From contig NC_087074.1 of NCBI RefSeq assembly GCF_026151205.1, forward strand, positions 14,221,167 to 14,285,166: a stretch of 64,000 bases of DNA. Direction: 5' to 3'. Origin of the DNA: Bolinopsis microptera. Lineage: Eukaryota; Ctenophora; Tentaculata; Lobata; Bolinopsidae. The stretch's first letter is position 1. Every line of letters begins with the position of its first letter. The notes under the pieces were generated by a model. It was not told the origin of the DNA and did no database searches. It worked only from the letters and a program-made list of their open reading frames with translations. This document shows, piece by piece, positions 21,259-32,713 of this stretch. Both the position numbers and the translations under genes were made by a program.

Positions 21259-24161
21259 GGAAGCAGTGAAACTATCGGACTACGATGTATGGGGACCTGC
21301 CACCCCATGGCACCATTAAAATATATCGACTCTGTTACATCGTGTCTTCAATAAATGTATTTGATTGCAGTTGTGAAAATAACAAATATACTCCTTTATA
21401 ATATTATACTCCTTTAGAGAGACTTATTTACGTAGTTGAGTGATGTTATCCTGAAAGCATTCCCTCCAGTTTCATTTGACACATTGATAAAGTGAGTGAT
21501 ATTAAGTGAGTAATATAAAGTGAATCACTAGTGGACCTTTTAACTCATGGTTCGCTCCATCAAGGCAAGAACACTTGTACATATTTTCTGTATTTTTTGT
21601 CTGTTAAGTTATCAGCTCATTCTTCACACTGTTGACAGCCACACAATACTCTGTTATCATAGTAGAGACTAGAGGAGACCCTTATTAGGGAGTAGTGCAG
21701 TCTCATTGCTTCAAAAACGCAATTTTCCCATTCTCCGCGACAAATCGCGACTTTTCACGTTTGCCGCGACAAATCACGAATTTCTCAGTTTCCCGCGACG
21801 AATTGCGCGTATTTAAAAAAATTTAAGGAACAAATATCACATTTTTCTTAAATAGCATGCTAACAAGCCCTAACAAGCAACATATTCTATCTTCCATAAA
21901 ACTTGACCACATGAAATTCATTTAAAAAACTTTAAAATGACACATACACTTTGGCTTATCACGGCGCCGCGATGTTTAGCCTTAAAGATTGCAATTTTCT
22001 ATTGTCCTTGTTAAATGTTAATGTTATACCATTTGAGTTTGAAACTAGAACAGTAAGCTATTAGAACTTGTATTTTCTTTGTCTCTTCCCACAGTCTGAT
22101 TTAATCTCATGTACCTGATATTTTCGGTGTTGTGCTCCTTGAAAGATATCGATAAAGGAGCAACCAACCCCCTCAGTTGAATTAAAGTCAATGGTAGAAT
22201 GCTGATAAAAACCAAAAATGCAGACATCACGCAGCGTTATAATTATATGATAGAAAGCTGCGTCGTAGTGTATTTTCGGGGTTTTTCGACTTTTTTAAAT
22301 GAGCAATTGCATGACAACCATAATTTTGATAATGATATGGCTGTTTTGTTTTCTTTGCTTCGGCTACACCTTCTCTTGCTTCATTTCCAGTGGGTTTCAG
22401 CCAAAACTGGACCAAAAACATTCCTCTTCTCTTTTCTCAGTTCATCATCAGATCATTTAAAATAATCTTTATTCATGCTCAGTGATAGACATCAAGACAT
22501 GTACGTACTACGTGTAATAAACTGATTTACTAACTTATTATTTATTAACTGTTATTAGCCAATTTATATTTTATAATACATGATATTGTGTAAAGTACCT
22601 AATTGTTAACCTTCCCTCCTAATTGGAGGTCTCATCGATCTCAGAACAGTACGAACAACGCTTCTTTAATTGAATTTCGTCTGTCTCCGCTGTAGCCTGG
22701 ATCTTAATCTAATTTCTCAATTTATATTTTAAAGCATCTCTCAGGCTAAGTGGAATGTTGAAGTGGAGACGTTCTCTCCAGTTCACATAATGACTGGCTA
22801 GTCATTCCTCCAAAAATGTTACAAATATCATTAACCCACTACTCCACAGCTCTCGATTTTATATATTCTTTAGTGTGACGATAGAATTATTCCTTTTATA
22901 TTTTTAGTATTTCTTTCGGCTCTTTCGAGAGTGTCCCAGCGGAACTTTCACTCCAGTTTCACCCATTAAATTTACACTTTTTTCTTTGCTGTAAACCGAT
23001 CGTAGGTGTCTGTTCCCTAGCAAAATGAGCGTGGAATGTTGCCTGAAATCGATTTATTTTTGTGCCAGCCCAAATCGATTGCTTATTAACAAGTTCTTTG
23101 TCGTATGCTCGCTTGTCTTTGTGTGATCCAATTTCGTACTTTCTGGTGTATTAAAGAATTAGAATGGTCGTCTGGGTAGAGACGATTAGTAATGACCATG
23201 CTTTGGATAAATTTACTTAATATGTAACTATATGCATTACGTATGTATACCCCCGTAATTTGATTTAGCGTTCATGGGAGCTTTTCAAACCCGAGGTTTG
23301 AATTAACTACAGATCAAATGATTTGGCAGTTCAATTAGCGTGACTACGTGCTACCCACGATACCACACTGAGAGTGAGTACGAAAGATCAGGAGCTCAGG
23401 AATGAGGAATCTTAGGAGGTCCTGTAGTACTCAACTGCACTGTCTAAGCACTAAGTATTACTCTCCACAGGGTATTCTCATTTCTCATTGTACACTTGAT
23501 AGCTTTTTAGCAGGATTTTCTGTTGGCTTGATAAATACACAGGCCGCTGGTCGCACAGTACATGATCACAACCCTGTGCAATACCCCTCCTCTACAGCGG
23601 GTACAAACTATAAGGTGACAAGGTTTTACTGATAACCAGGTTGAGACCATTGTCCTGCGGAGTAACTGTATGTGATCTCTGATATCTTGTACATTTGGGG
23701 ATATCGCAGTTGATACTCACTCTGTGATCTCTGATATTTTGTACATTTGGGGATATCATGGTTGTTACTCACTCCTGATTTGTTCGTTATGTATACAATT
23801 GGGTATATTGCTCGCATTTTTGCGACTGTTTTCTCGCTGTTATCATCGCTGCTTTTTTCTTTTTTATATTGATAACGTATGTTGAAGTGGAAAAATTGTA
23901 GTTGTTTGTTAGTTATGCTATGTTGATTGTTGACCCGCATATTGACACTATTCAAGCGTTAATTACACTTTTTTACTGACGATTTTTTTGGCTTTTGTTG
24001 AAAGCTACAAATCTATGAACATCTAACAGGATATTTTTTAGGAACAAAAGGTCATTCAAACAATGTATACATTCAATTAAATCAAGTGATGCAATTGGCA
24101 GAGCACAATCAAATTTAGTGGTGCAATTGGCAGAGCACAATACACTGCTACCAATATTTTG
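21259..24161. other. Intergenic DNA with a small CCGCGACAAATCGCGA repeat
   Basis: At about 21735-21810 a unit like CCGCGACAAATCGCGACTTTTC occurs three times with changes. The segment GTGATCTCTGATATCTTGTACATTTGGGGATATC is repeated at about 23670-23765. No supported exon was found. Confidence 0.4.
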
Positions 24162-24168
24162 AAACATG

Positions 24169-24199
<31 letters not shown>

Positions 24200-24883
24200 A
24201 ACCATATTAAAGTATATTAAAGTATATCCCCGGGTCAAAATCGGAAAAAATCCTACATTTTAATATACTTTAATATACCTACAATTAGAAGATTTATATT
24301 CTTCGTTAAGATTTACATGATGAACTATATTTTTCACTCAGATTCGCAAGATAAGCCTGTTTTAGGACTAGTACATGAATTTCCATCCAGATTGGTCAAA
24401 AATTGGCTGAGCTATGAGCTTAAAAAAATATGCCCATATTTGGGCATACGCTTTTGCCCAAATTCGCTTTTGCCCGAATTCGATAAAATTTCAATATTTT
24501 TTAATGAGACTAACTCTATGTGAAAGATATAACTCAGTGTTTGTTGAATATAATGGATACTAAGTAAAAAGACCTCCATGAACAAAATTGGGAAAATTGC
24601 ACATAATATCTCGGTTCGGAATACTAGCCAAAATGACTTCATTAAAATTGAAATAACTCCATCAGTTTTCAATATTTTTTCAAGAACTTTTTGGAATCGA
24701 TTAAGAATTGCATTTCAAGCTTATTTTGGGCAACAATTTTTGATGTAGGCCTCCAAGGAGATAGGGATATATTAAAGTATATTGTAGGTATATTAAAGTA
24801 TATTAAAGTATATCCCCGGGTCAAAATCGGGAAAAATCCTACATTTTAATATACTTTAATATGGTTGGCCCCCCCCCAAACAT
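24162..24883. mobile_element. MITE with poly-G/poly-C ends
   Basis: The element spans 24168-24877 between AAACAT direct repeats (24162-24167 and 24878-24883). The ends are G-run plus GCCAACCATATTAAAGTA, and its inverse ending in a C run. The left run is 30 G long and the right is 9 C. About 80 bases just inside each end (24204-24283 and 24784-24864) also match directly and share TATATCCCCGGGTCAAAATC. No transposase is present. Confidence 0.75.
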
Positions 24884-27800
24884 TAACAATTAAATATATA
24901 CAAGTTTCAAAACACACGATCTACTCCATTATAGGGGCAGGGATGAGACTTCTGATAGATGAATCTCATGTTTGGTGTCCACCTTATTTCCTCAGTACCC
25001 TCGTAGAGCAATAATTGAGTTGTTCTCAACATTTCTCGACAGGATTTGTTTTGAAGCTAACCTTCCATATTGTCCACGTCAAATCTATAACGTAAATAAA
25101 TGTTGTTTACCGTAAAATCAGTTCAATCATAATTTCACGGATTGTATAATCGGCGCCCGATAAAACAATGTCAGAAACTGCTCTGGCTGTCAAGCTGTAA
25201 TCATCTTAGTGAATCACCATATCATATTATAGTTACGCAGCTCTTGGAAATTAATATGAAACTATGTTTCACCTTCATTTCCAATCTATAGTTTCACCTT
25301 CATTTATAAGTACGCTTTATTTTACAAACATTGAACTCATTACTCGGAGCTCGCACACGACATCATGTGACAGCTTAACTTTACAGAGCACCATACATCA
25401 TTCATTTGAAAATAGAAAATTGCAGTTGGACTGTTGGGGATATAAAACAATAGAGGTCAACGCTGCAGATTGAGAGTTCTTTGTTTATTTTTTGCTTTTT
25501 AAAAGCATATTTCAAAGCATATCATTCATCACTTTCTGATGTTTTCTTTATTTCTTTCTTTACCGTCGAGTAACTCTTCAGTACATGCTGTTTGCTTTTA
25601 TTTCATACGATGCCACTCGAGTCTTGAAAACATGGCTAAAAATAATGATCCAGGGAGCATCGTGTTGGTAGGTTATTAGGAGGCCAGGGTGTATCTACTA
25701 GGGGTTCAATTTGCCGGTAATTATTACTTCGTGCTACAAGCCCACACCAGCATCATATTATGGTTATTAATCCGGAGCATTTCTAATTGAAATAGTGCCT
25801 CCCTGTCTGGACACGTGCCTTTGTCTGGGCACGTAAAACACCTCTGTTGTTACATCACGTGACCGTTCCAAAACAATAAGATACCGAGATCTCTGGGTCA
25901 CGTGCCAAAACAAATGTGGTTGCTATCCCACAAGCCATGAGCGGCCTCATAAGTATCATCAGTTGATGATCATCAGTTGATGATAATCATTGATATTTTA
26001 TTTTGTCGGATATATTATGATGTTGTGGTCTTAAGTTGGCCAGACTTAGTAATCTTGATTAATCTCGGCTGATGTTGAAGCTCTCGATGCTGCTCCAGCA
26101 CATGTTGCTGCTTTCAATCCGATGCAATATTACAATATTAGCTCTTGTTCATGACGATCTATTTTTTCTCTGTTTTTTTCTTTATTTGAGGCTTTTACAC
26201 TTACTTCATGATAAAACTACAAAGGTTTTTTTCCGTAGAACCATTTATCCTCGAGCGAATATTAATGAGATCATGATTAATGGTCTTTTCTCAGACGTTA
26301 TTCATGAAACCGCACAACACTTTTGTGTTGATCAACTTGAACTGGTATGATATTATGAAGTGATTGTATGGTGCACCACACACTGCACTCTCTCAGCTGT
26401 ATTACCTATAACATAAGCCTATAAACCTATATTATTACCCATATTACCTATATTACCTATACTGTTATCGGCGGAACTTAATCGTCTTAGTATCAGTGCT
26501 CATTATCAAGTGTCAAAATATTACTTTTTAAATCGCATATACTTATCCACCCGTGATTACTAGTACTTTAGCCATACTTTTCCTAGAATATTGTAATAAT
26601 ATTCGGTGAGAGTCACGTTGAGCCTCCATAGTACTCGTTAGTTGCACTGAAGAGTGTTCGACTTTCAAGGGATCATTTCCGTCTAATGGAGATTCTGTAT
26701 ACAAACATGGGAATACACATCCGTCTATTTCAACCTCGATTGAGAAACGGCTAATACAGTTGAGGCTAGATCAGTTTGGGACTGGCTCGATATACTGATC
26801 ATTACCCTTTCCAGGAAAGTAGCATTACTATTAATAAACTTTTCACCGTAACTTATTGTGCAACTTGAATTATTAATCTAACAAACAATAAGACTTGATC
26901 ATCAGCTTTAGCCTTTCAATGCTTTACGAAACTTTCAATTGTCTCAGTTTACTTTTACGATATGTATGATTTTGCTCAAACTGGGTAAAGCGGTGTAATT
27001 AAAATTTTGGGTACGAAGCCTTATGTGCCACCGTGACCAACTTAATTTATTTTATATTGGCCCAATATTATTGGGTGATTCTTGATCGAAATTAACCATC
27101 GACATTCAACAGTACCAAAAAAAAGTTTCTATCAATAATACAACACTTCCTAATACGGCTTGTTGCTCTGTAACAAATAAAAGAATCGTGATCATATGTT
27201 GTGGTGACCCTTCCATTATTCCATATTTATTCTGTATTTATAGTTTCGGGAATTGTCAACAGGTCTCCCAGCTGTTCCTTACTCTAGAATTCCAGTGTCA
27301 GACCTTCAGACTGAATATCACTCTATTCTTTGATCTTTCGATGCTTGATATTCGTAGAATGATTGCTTAATCTTCAACTTGTGCCTTCAATATCACTAAA
27401 ATCGTGCTGTGGTTTCTCGAGAAAATAACCATCTTTTCCCAAGAAAATCTATGCTTTGTCGTGGTATTTTTCAATTCCTGAAATAATTGGATATTATTTA
27501 GTGATTGGTAGTTCGTGACGCTATGCTCCTTAGCTTCGATGTGACCGAGAGTCGACATTCTTCAAAAACAAAGGATACTTATAAAATCGGTTGAATTCCT
27601 GGCTAATAGACAGTAATTTAACCTATTGAAAACTATAACTGTGAATGAAGCGGTTTTGGCTGCATAGTTTAGCAATTGCCTCAATTAAGCTCGGCATTCG
27701 GGTGGTATACAATAATAAATAGTTGGATAACACAGCTGCAGCACTCTCGGACACCAGTGCCTCACCAGTTTACTAATATTAGACATTCGGCGGGATTTAA

Positions 27801-28000
27801 AAACAGAAAACGGATCACTACCCACTCGAGTTGTAAACGGACTTTTTTTCAATTCATAAATCCTTGCCGAAATGATCGTTTCCAGGGACTGTTTATCATT
27901 TTAGCCAGGTGAGTGTTTATTATTTTCCATTGGCTGAACATCATTTTAGGTGGACGTTTTCAAATACACTATAATTTATATTCGTAAGGTTCTGGCACAC
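24884..28000. other. Intergenic DNA
   Basis: A CACGTG cluster lies at 25812-25910 (ACACGTGCC, TCACGTGACC, TCACGTGCC). A short ACCTATATT repeat lies at 26400-26465. A 78-codon open frame at 27676-27909 ends exactly at a strong donor-like CCAG|GTGAGT in phase 2. That phase would fit the exon at 30439, but the frame has no ATG and no recognisable content. Confidence 0.35.
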
Positions 28001-28083
28001 TAGCACACACCATAGTAGGGCCCACCTTGTGACTGGTGCCAGTGGGACCAGTTACAAGGTGGTCCCTACTATGGTGTGTGCTA
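28001..28083. repeat. Hairpin with 37-bp arms
   Basis: Left arm 28001-28037 begins TAGCACACACCATAGTAGGG. Right arm 28047-28083 ends in the complement, TACTATGGTGTGTGCTA. The loop is nine bases with few arm mismatches. The size fits a precursor-microRNA-like foldback or a tiny palindromic MITE; no clear target duplication was found. Confidence 0.7.
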
Positions 28084-28942
28084 CTATGATGTGTGAATTT
28101 AAAGTGTATTACTACATCAGATGATAGTCATCTGTCTGTTGATATTTACAAGTGATTAACGTATCAAACTGATGTATCCAATTAAAATACTATCGTATAC
28201 ATCCGTGTTACTGTATCGTGTTATTGTATGTTATTGGGAGGTAAGTAGGGTAGTTACTGCTCCAAACTTCCAAAGCAACCTCAAAACAGGAATTATCACG
28301 CCTTAGGAAGCCGGACAATATCTTGTCACATATTTATTAAACAGCCCCTGTAAATCTTGGGGAGCTTCATGGTATTTAACAAGTCAAGTAGATTTGTTAA
28401 ATATTTATGGGATTTATAAGAAAGTTACTGTTAATAGTATTGCTATATCCGATTGCAGCTACATAACTCAAAACTAATAAGTTTAAAGTCCGATAATATT
28501 TATGAGATGTTAGCATACATCAACGGGAATATATTTCAGTGCTTTGCATACGTTATTTGTTGATGATTAACATCAACACGTTGCCAATAAATTGGGCACT
28601 GGACGCACTCTTGCGCTTTTGATGTATCGTCATCGTCAGTCGTGTCCCGCTGACTGACTCTAAAATTTACCAACCTTGTGATTTTGTGAATTATTGTTCG
28701 CGTAGTAGCTCTCCCTGGTCCCTATCGTTTTAGAGTTGTTTAGCTGAACAACATATGGACATTTTCAATCATGATGATTAAGTTCAACATGTGAGGAGAC
28801 CTGTGTTAACCAGGGTAGCCTATCAGTAATGAATCGGCTCTTCTTACACAACTACAATTGTTTGAGAGTTCGACATAATAAAGGCGAGTTTACTGATATA
28901 CGTTCTCTTCGGTGCAGTCAGTGCGTTATATTTATACAGAAG
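28084..28942. other. Intergenic DNA, no supported gene
   Basis: A GGGAG|GTAAGTAGG donor-like site at about 28240 has no convincing upstream exon. I see nothing else. Confidence 0.35.
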
Positions 28943-29202
28943 GTACTCCGCGGTGGCGTAAGGTTGCGCCCCCTGCGCTCTTTTGGCGCCCCTCCTTGGA
29001 AATTAGAAATGTAAAATTGAAAAAATTATTCGATTTGGGAGGATTCGCTGTTAAAATCCCTGAAATAATGTGTTTCTTTAGTTAAGTTTTTAGTTATTTC
29101 AGTTTAAAAAAAATTGTCCCACTTCTAACGACGATTTGGCGCCCCTATGATGGCGCCCCCTCCCCGCATAGCGAGGCCTTTCGTTACGCCACTGGTACTA
29201 CG
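28943..29202. mobile_element. hAT-type MITE
   Basis: The element spans 28951-29194. It is flanked by GTACTCCG (28943-28950) and GTACTACG (29195-29202), an 8-bp duplication with one mismatch. Ends are CGGTGGCGTAA and, inverted, CAGTGGCGTAACG. These CAGTGGCGTA termini and the 8-bp duplication are typical of hAT elements. GGCGCCCCT repeats occur near both ends. Confidence 0.8.
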
Positions 29203-30438
29203 TGGAGTATGCGAATAATATTAATACCTGGCATTGTTATATTTTATTCAGTACATTGAGACGAGAAAGCATGGTTTCTTAGTGTCGTGAGTGTATAATT
29301 GTAGCGTCATATGATTCTCCATCCGCTTGCTCTGATCGTGATAGTCAGTATTTTAGATATCGTCTATTTAAAGGCCAATCGAATCGTGATGTGAAAATGT
29401 GGAAATTTCGCAATATCTGATTCCCATGCTTTATTGTTCTGTGATTCTATGAATGGATCTTGTGAAACCTATTGTTACAGAAAGGCGTAATCTTTTTTAG
29501 ACCATTTTTATCCTAACAGTATGGCTATTGACCTATTCAATAGGATAGTAGAATACTAAAGAGATTGCACTTCTTTTGGACCCATTGTTCCTTCGATTGT
29601 TTAAGGTAAGTGTCGTGGTTAAGGTTATGGTTAGCTTCGGGTTGGGGTTAGGGTTTATATAAAACCGGTTTGTTCGGCTGCAAAGCCGGCTCCAAACCCA
29701 CCTCCCCCCTCGGCTGCTGACGGGGGAGGTGGGATGTGATATGTGACGTCATGTGATATGTGACCGCTCCCTTAGGTGGTTTTTTCTGTTTTGCGGAATT
29801 TTCTTACTTGTGAAAGCTAGCTTTCTAATTATGATACAATTAAAACTAAGATTGATTGTATACTATGAGGAGCGATTATTGTTTGTTATTATTTTATGAA
29901 TCAAGATGTAGTGCAGTTGCCTATTTTGTTATTCCACTATTGTTATCATCACAGTGTATTTGCTAATAAAAAAACAATAAATATGCATTTTTCAAAAACT
30001 GAGATTGTCTTGTACTTTTCTATTGTTACATGTTAAAAAAATATTTGTCACCAATCGATATCCCCCGTAAAATCCCAAGTCTCGTGATATGATTTGTTAG
30101 AGCGATATAATATGAGCCCTTTGTTAATATAAATAGATCAATGAGCTGAACATGCGTTAATAAATGCATTGTGACCTTGATCTTTCTGACTATCACGACT
30201 ATCACGACCATCACGACCAGCACGACCATCACGACCATCACGACCGTCACGACCATCGGGCACCAAAACGTTTTGAAACAACGTATCAACTGATCAAATT
30301 TGTAATTAGACCAAGTTTCTTCAATTAAAGCGTGGCATAAGGTTGGCTGCATACAAACGTGACCTCAGTATTACGCAAACGTTCCAACATGTGTTTGAAA
30401 TTGTTCTTTTCAACGGTTGACCTGTCTTTCTCTGATAG
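29203..30438. other. Upstream sequence of the long plus-strand locus
   Basis: It contains an AAG|GTAAGTG donor-like site at about 29605 without an open coding exon, which could be a 5' UTR exon. A hairpin at about 29698-29733 (CCCACCTCCCCC...GGGGGAGGTGGG) is followed by a TGACGTCA CRE-type site near 29744. A 9-bp CACGACCAT repeat lies at 30188-30255. Confidence 0.35.
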
Positions 30439-30561
30439 GAAGCTAGAGTTTGATGGAGTAGACGATACCACCCAGGATACCAAGATGGACTGTGAAGAAA
30501 GTGCTGATGCGATCACCGAGATACGCCCTATGGGGCGCAACCCCTTCAACCGTCAAGCGAG
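30439..30561 (+). CDS. Internal coding exon, unknown protein (phase 2 in, 2 out)
   Basis: It is bounded by a pyrimidine-rich acceptor TCTTTCTCTGATAG and the donor AG|GTAAAT. The frame reads KLEFDGVDDTTQDTKMDCEE then SADAITEIRPMGRNPFNRQA. It is acidic and then basic, with no known domain. The out-phase matches the acceptor of the next exon at 32614. If the donor were not used, the frame would stop at 30563-30565 just before AATAAA-rich sequence, so a terminal exon is the alternative. Upstream exons were not found with confidence. Confidence 0.55.
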
Positions 30562-31604
30562 GTAAATATAATGAAATATAATCAATATTGAATAAATGAA
30601 ATGAATAAAATAATGAATAAATAATAAAATAATGAATAAATGAAATATAATGAAATCCACCCTTTTCAGGCAGATAAATTTAATTGTTAATGCAGTTAAT
30701 AAAAATTAAACAGGTTTAAGTAAAATTAAAAATCCAAGATCTCTACTCTAGACTCTTATGCTAGTGCTGCTACTAAACAATAATAGTCGTCATCCGCCTA
30801 ACGCATTATAAACTGGTACTACATAGTTGAATACACCATTATTGTTCTCTGTGAAATTTGATACTTGCTGTGCGGGTTTATTTCATGCCCAATATACTGG
30901 TCTTCAGTCTACAGAAATAACTATAATAAATAGTACGGTATACATTGATTTCGAAATTGTTTCAACGTTAAGTTTCGTGGTTTGCTACATTTTCCAAATT
31001 TCTATTTAAGTTTAATATCTTCTTTCATGTCCTGAATACCATGCAATACCCAGTAAAAATAATAAGTAACACGTGTATGAAGTATTGTGCTCAAGATCAT
31101 CCCCCATAGAGTTAAATCTGGCTCGCACGTTCAGGGATACTTGGATAGATTCACATACTACTACTCTAATTCGACTCGTACTCTTGTTCGACTCGTACTT
31201 GTAGCTGTCCATATTGATAAATGATCATGAAAGGCCTGATGTTTGCTGTATTCAAATTATTTCACGATTTATCCACGACCAATTTGAGTCCGATAAGATA
31301 GCATTTGTACGGTAGGAAAACTTAATTAAATCAATTAACACGAGTTCATGGCTTTTGTTCGCCAATTTATTCGTTGCTGGATTTTAAGAGCATTATCTTA
31401 ATATTATATCATACAAGTGAAACACTCGAAATAGGCAGAAAACGAATAGTTTCATGGTATAATTATGGTATAATCGATGCTATGAAAATTCCAACCATCG
31501 ATGCTTTGTATCGATTTAGTTAATTTAATTAATTAGTTTTGTTCAAATTAATGTCGAATTAGAGTCCAGGTAGTGCACCGTAGTTAGACAGTCGAAGTTC
31601 TTTT

Positions 31605-31828
31605 GTCGAACTTCAGTACGTGTCGAACTTCAGTACGTGTCGAACTAAAGTACGTGTCGAACTAAAGTACGTGTCGAACTAAAGTACGTGTCGAACTAAA
31701 GTACGTGTCGAACTAAAGTACGTGTCGAACTAAAGTACGTGTCGAACTAAAGTACGTGTCGAACTAAAGTACGTGTCGAACTAAAGTACGTGTCGAACTA
31801 AAGTACGTGTCGAACTAGAGTACATGTA
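31605..31828. repeat. 17-bp tandem repeat
   Basis: About thirteen head-to-tail copies of GTCGAACTAAAGTACGT. The first copies carry TTCAG instead of TAAAG. There are no spacers, so it is a satellite and not a CRISPR array. Confidence 0.95.
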
Positions 31829-32613
31829 GTTTCACCGCTACATACAGTTAGCACGGTGAAGTTCAAGTAACATCACGTGATCACATCTTGATCCTCATAT
31901 ACAGGGTGTTCACTGTTCATGATACATCGGAATGGTTTCAAACATCTGTATATTTATTTATGAAGGAGCATCCAGCTGTGTTTCGTGAATACCCTGTATC
32001 ACCATTAATCACGTGACATTTTATTATCAGTGATCCTATCAAAAAGATGAAAGTCACGGAAGACTCTTCGTGTAGACAGAGATCTATAAGTACAGTCACT
32101 AACCCTAGTCCTAGACCTAAGTATGTGTGATCATTGTGCGATCAAATGTGTGATCATTGTAGTCTGCACCGATTTTAGACTGCTTTCTTTAACCTTCTTT
32201 TAAAAAGCCCAGATTGATTTGCTGTGGCTGAATGTGTCTGATTTTTGGAGAGCTTCTTTAAATCTGGAACAACTTTTAGTTGTCGCATATTTACACCTAG
32301 AACATTTCACCAGGTCCTTGACTTAACACTTTAGCATTTATTACGATCGTGTTTCATTGCCTGATGATATTATTTGATCATATTTTACTATTACTGCATT
32401 TCTTTTCTGATCTCTTAGGAAAAACTTGACCTAGGATTTTGAAATTGTTTGTCAGCACATTTTAAGCTCCTAGCTTTACTCTAAATATGGTTTCGAAAAT
32501 TGTCTAATAACACGACTAACTGATCCAGAAAGAATGCTCCATTTTTACTAACAACTAATTAATTAATGAGCCCACTTGCACTAACCACAAGCTAATAGTT
32601 TAATTACCCTCAG

Positions 32614-32713
32614 TGCGATGGAGATGTCCTCAACAGACCCAGAACCGGTTCCCACTATAGGAAGGAAGCAGAGGAGCAAGTCACTTTACGAGATGTCCGA
32701 CCAGAAACCCAGG
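32614..32713 (+). CDS. Coding exon, unknown protein (phase 2 in, 0 out)
   Basis: Acceptor TTTAATTACCCTCAG and donor AGG|GTAGGT. The frame reads SAMEMSSTDPEPVPTIGRKQ then RSKSLYEMSDQKPR. It joins in phase to 30439-30561. It also contains two ATG codons (32618 and 32624), so it could begin a shorter isoform. Basic Ser-rich GRKQRSKS suggests a phosphosite; no family is recognised. Confidence 0.6.

Noticed and set aside
27676-27909. 78-codon frame ending at CCAG|GTGAGT
   Set aside because: The donor is good and in phase with the exon at 30439, but there is no ATG, no clear acceptor and no protein-like pattern. It is mentioned only as a weak candidate.
31605-31828. Possible CRISPR-like repeat array
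   Set aside because: Units are contiguous 17-mers without unique spacers in a eukaryotic context; it is a satellite.
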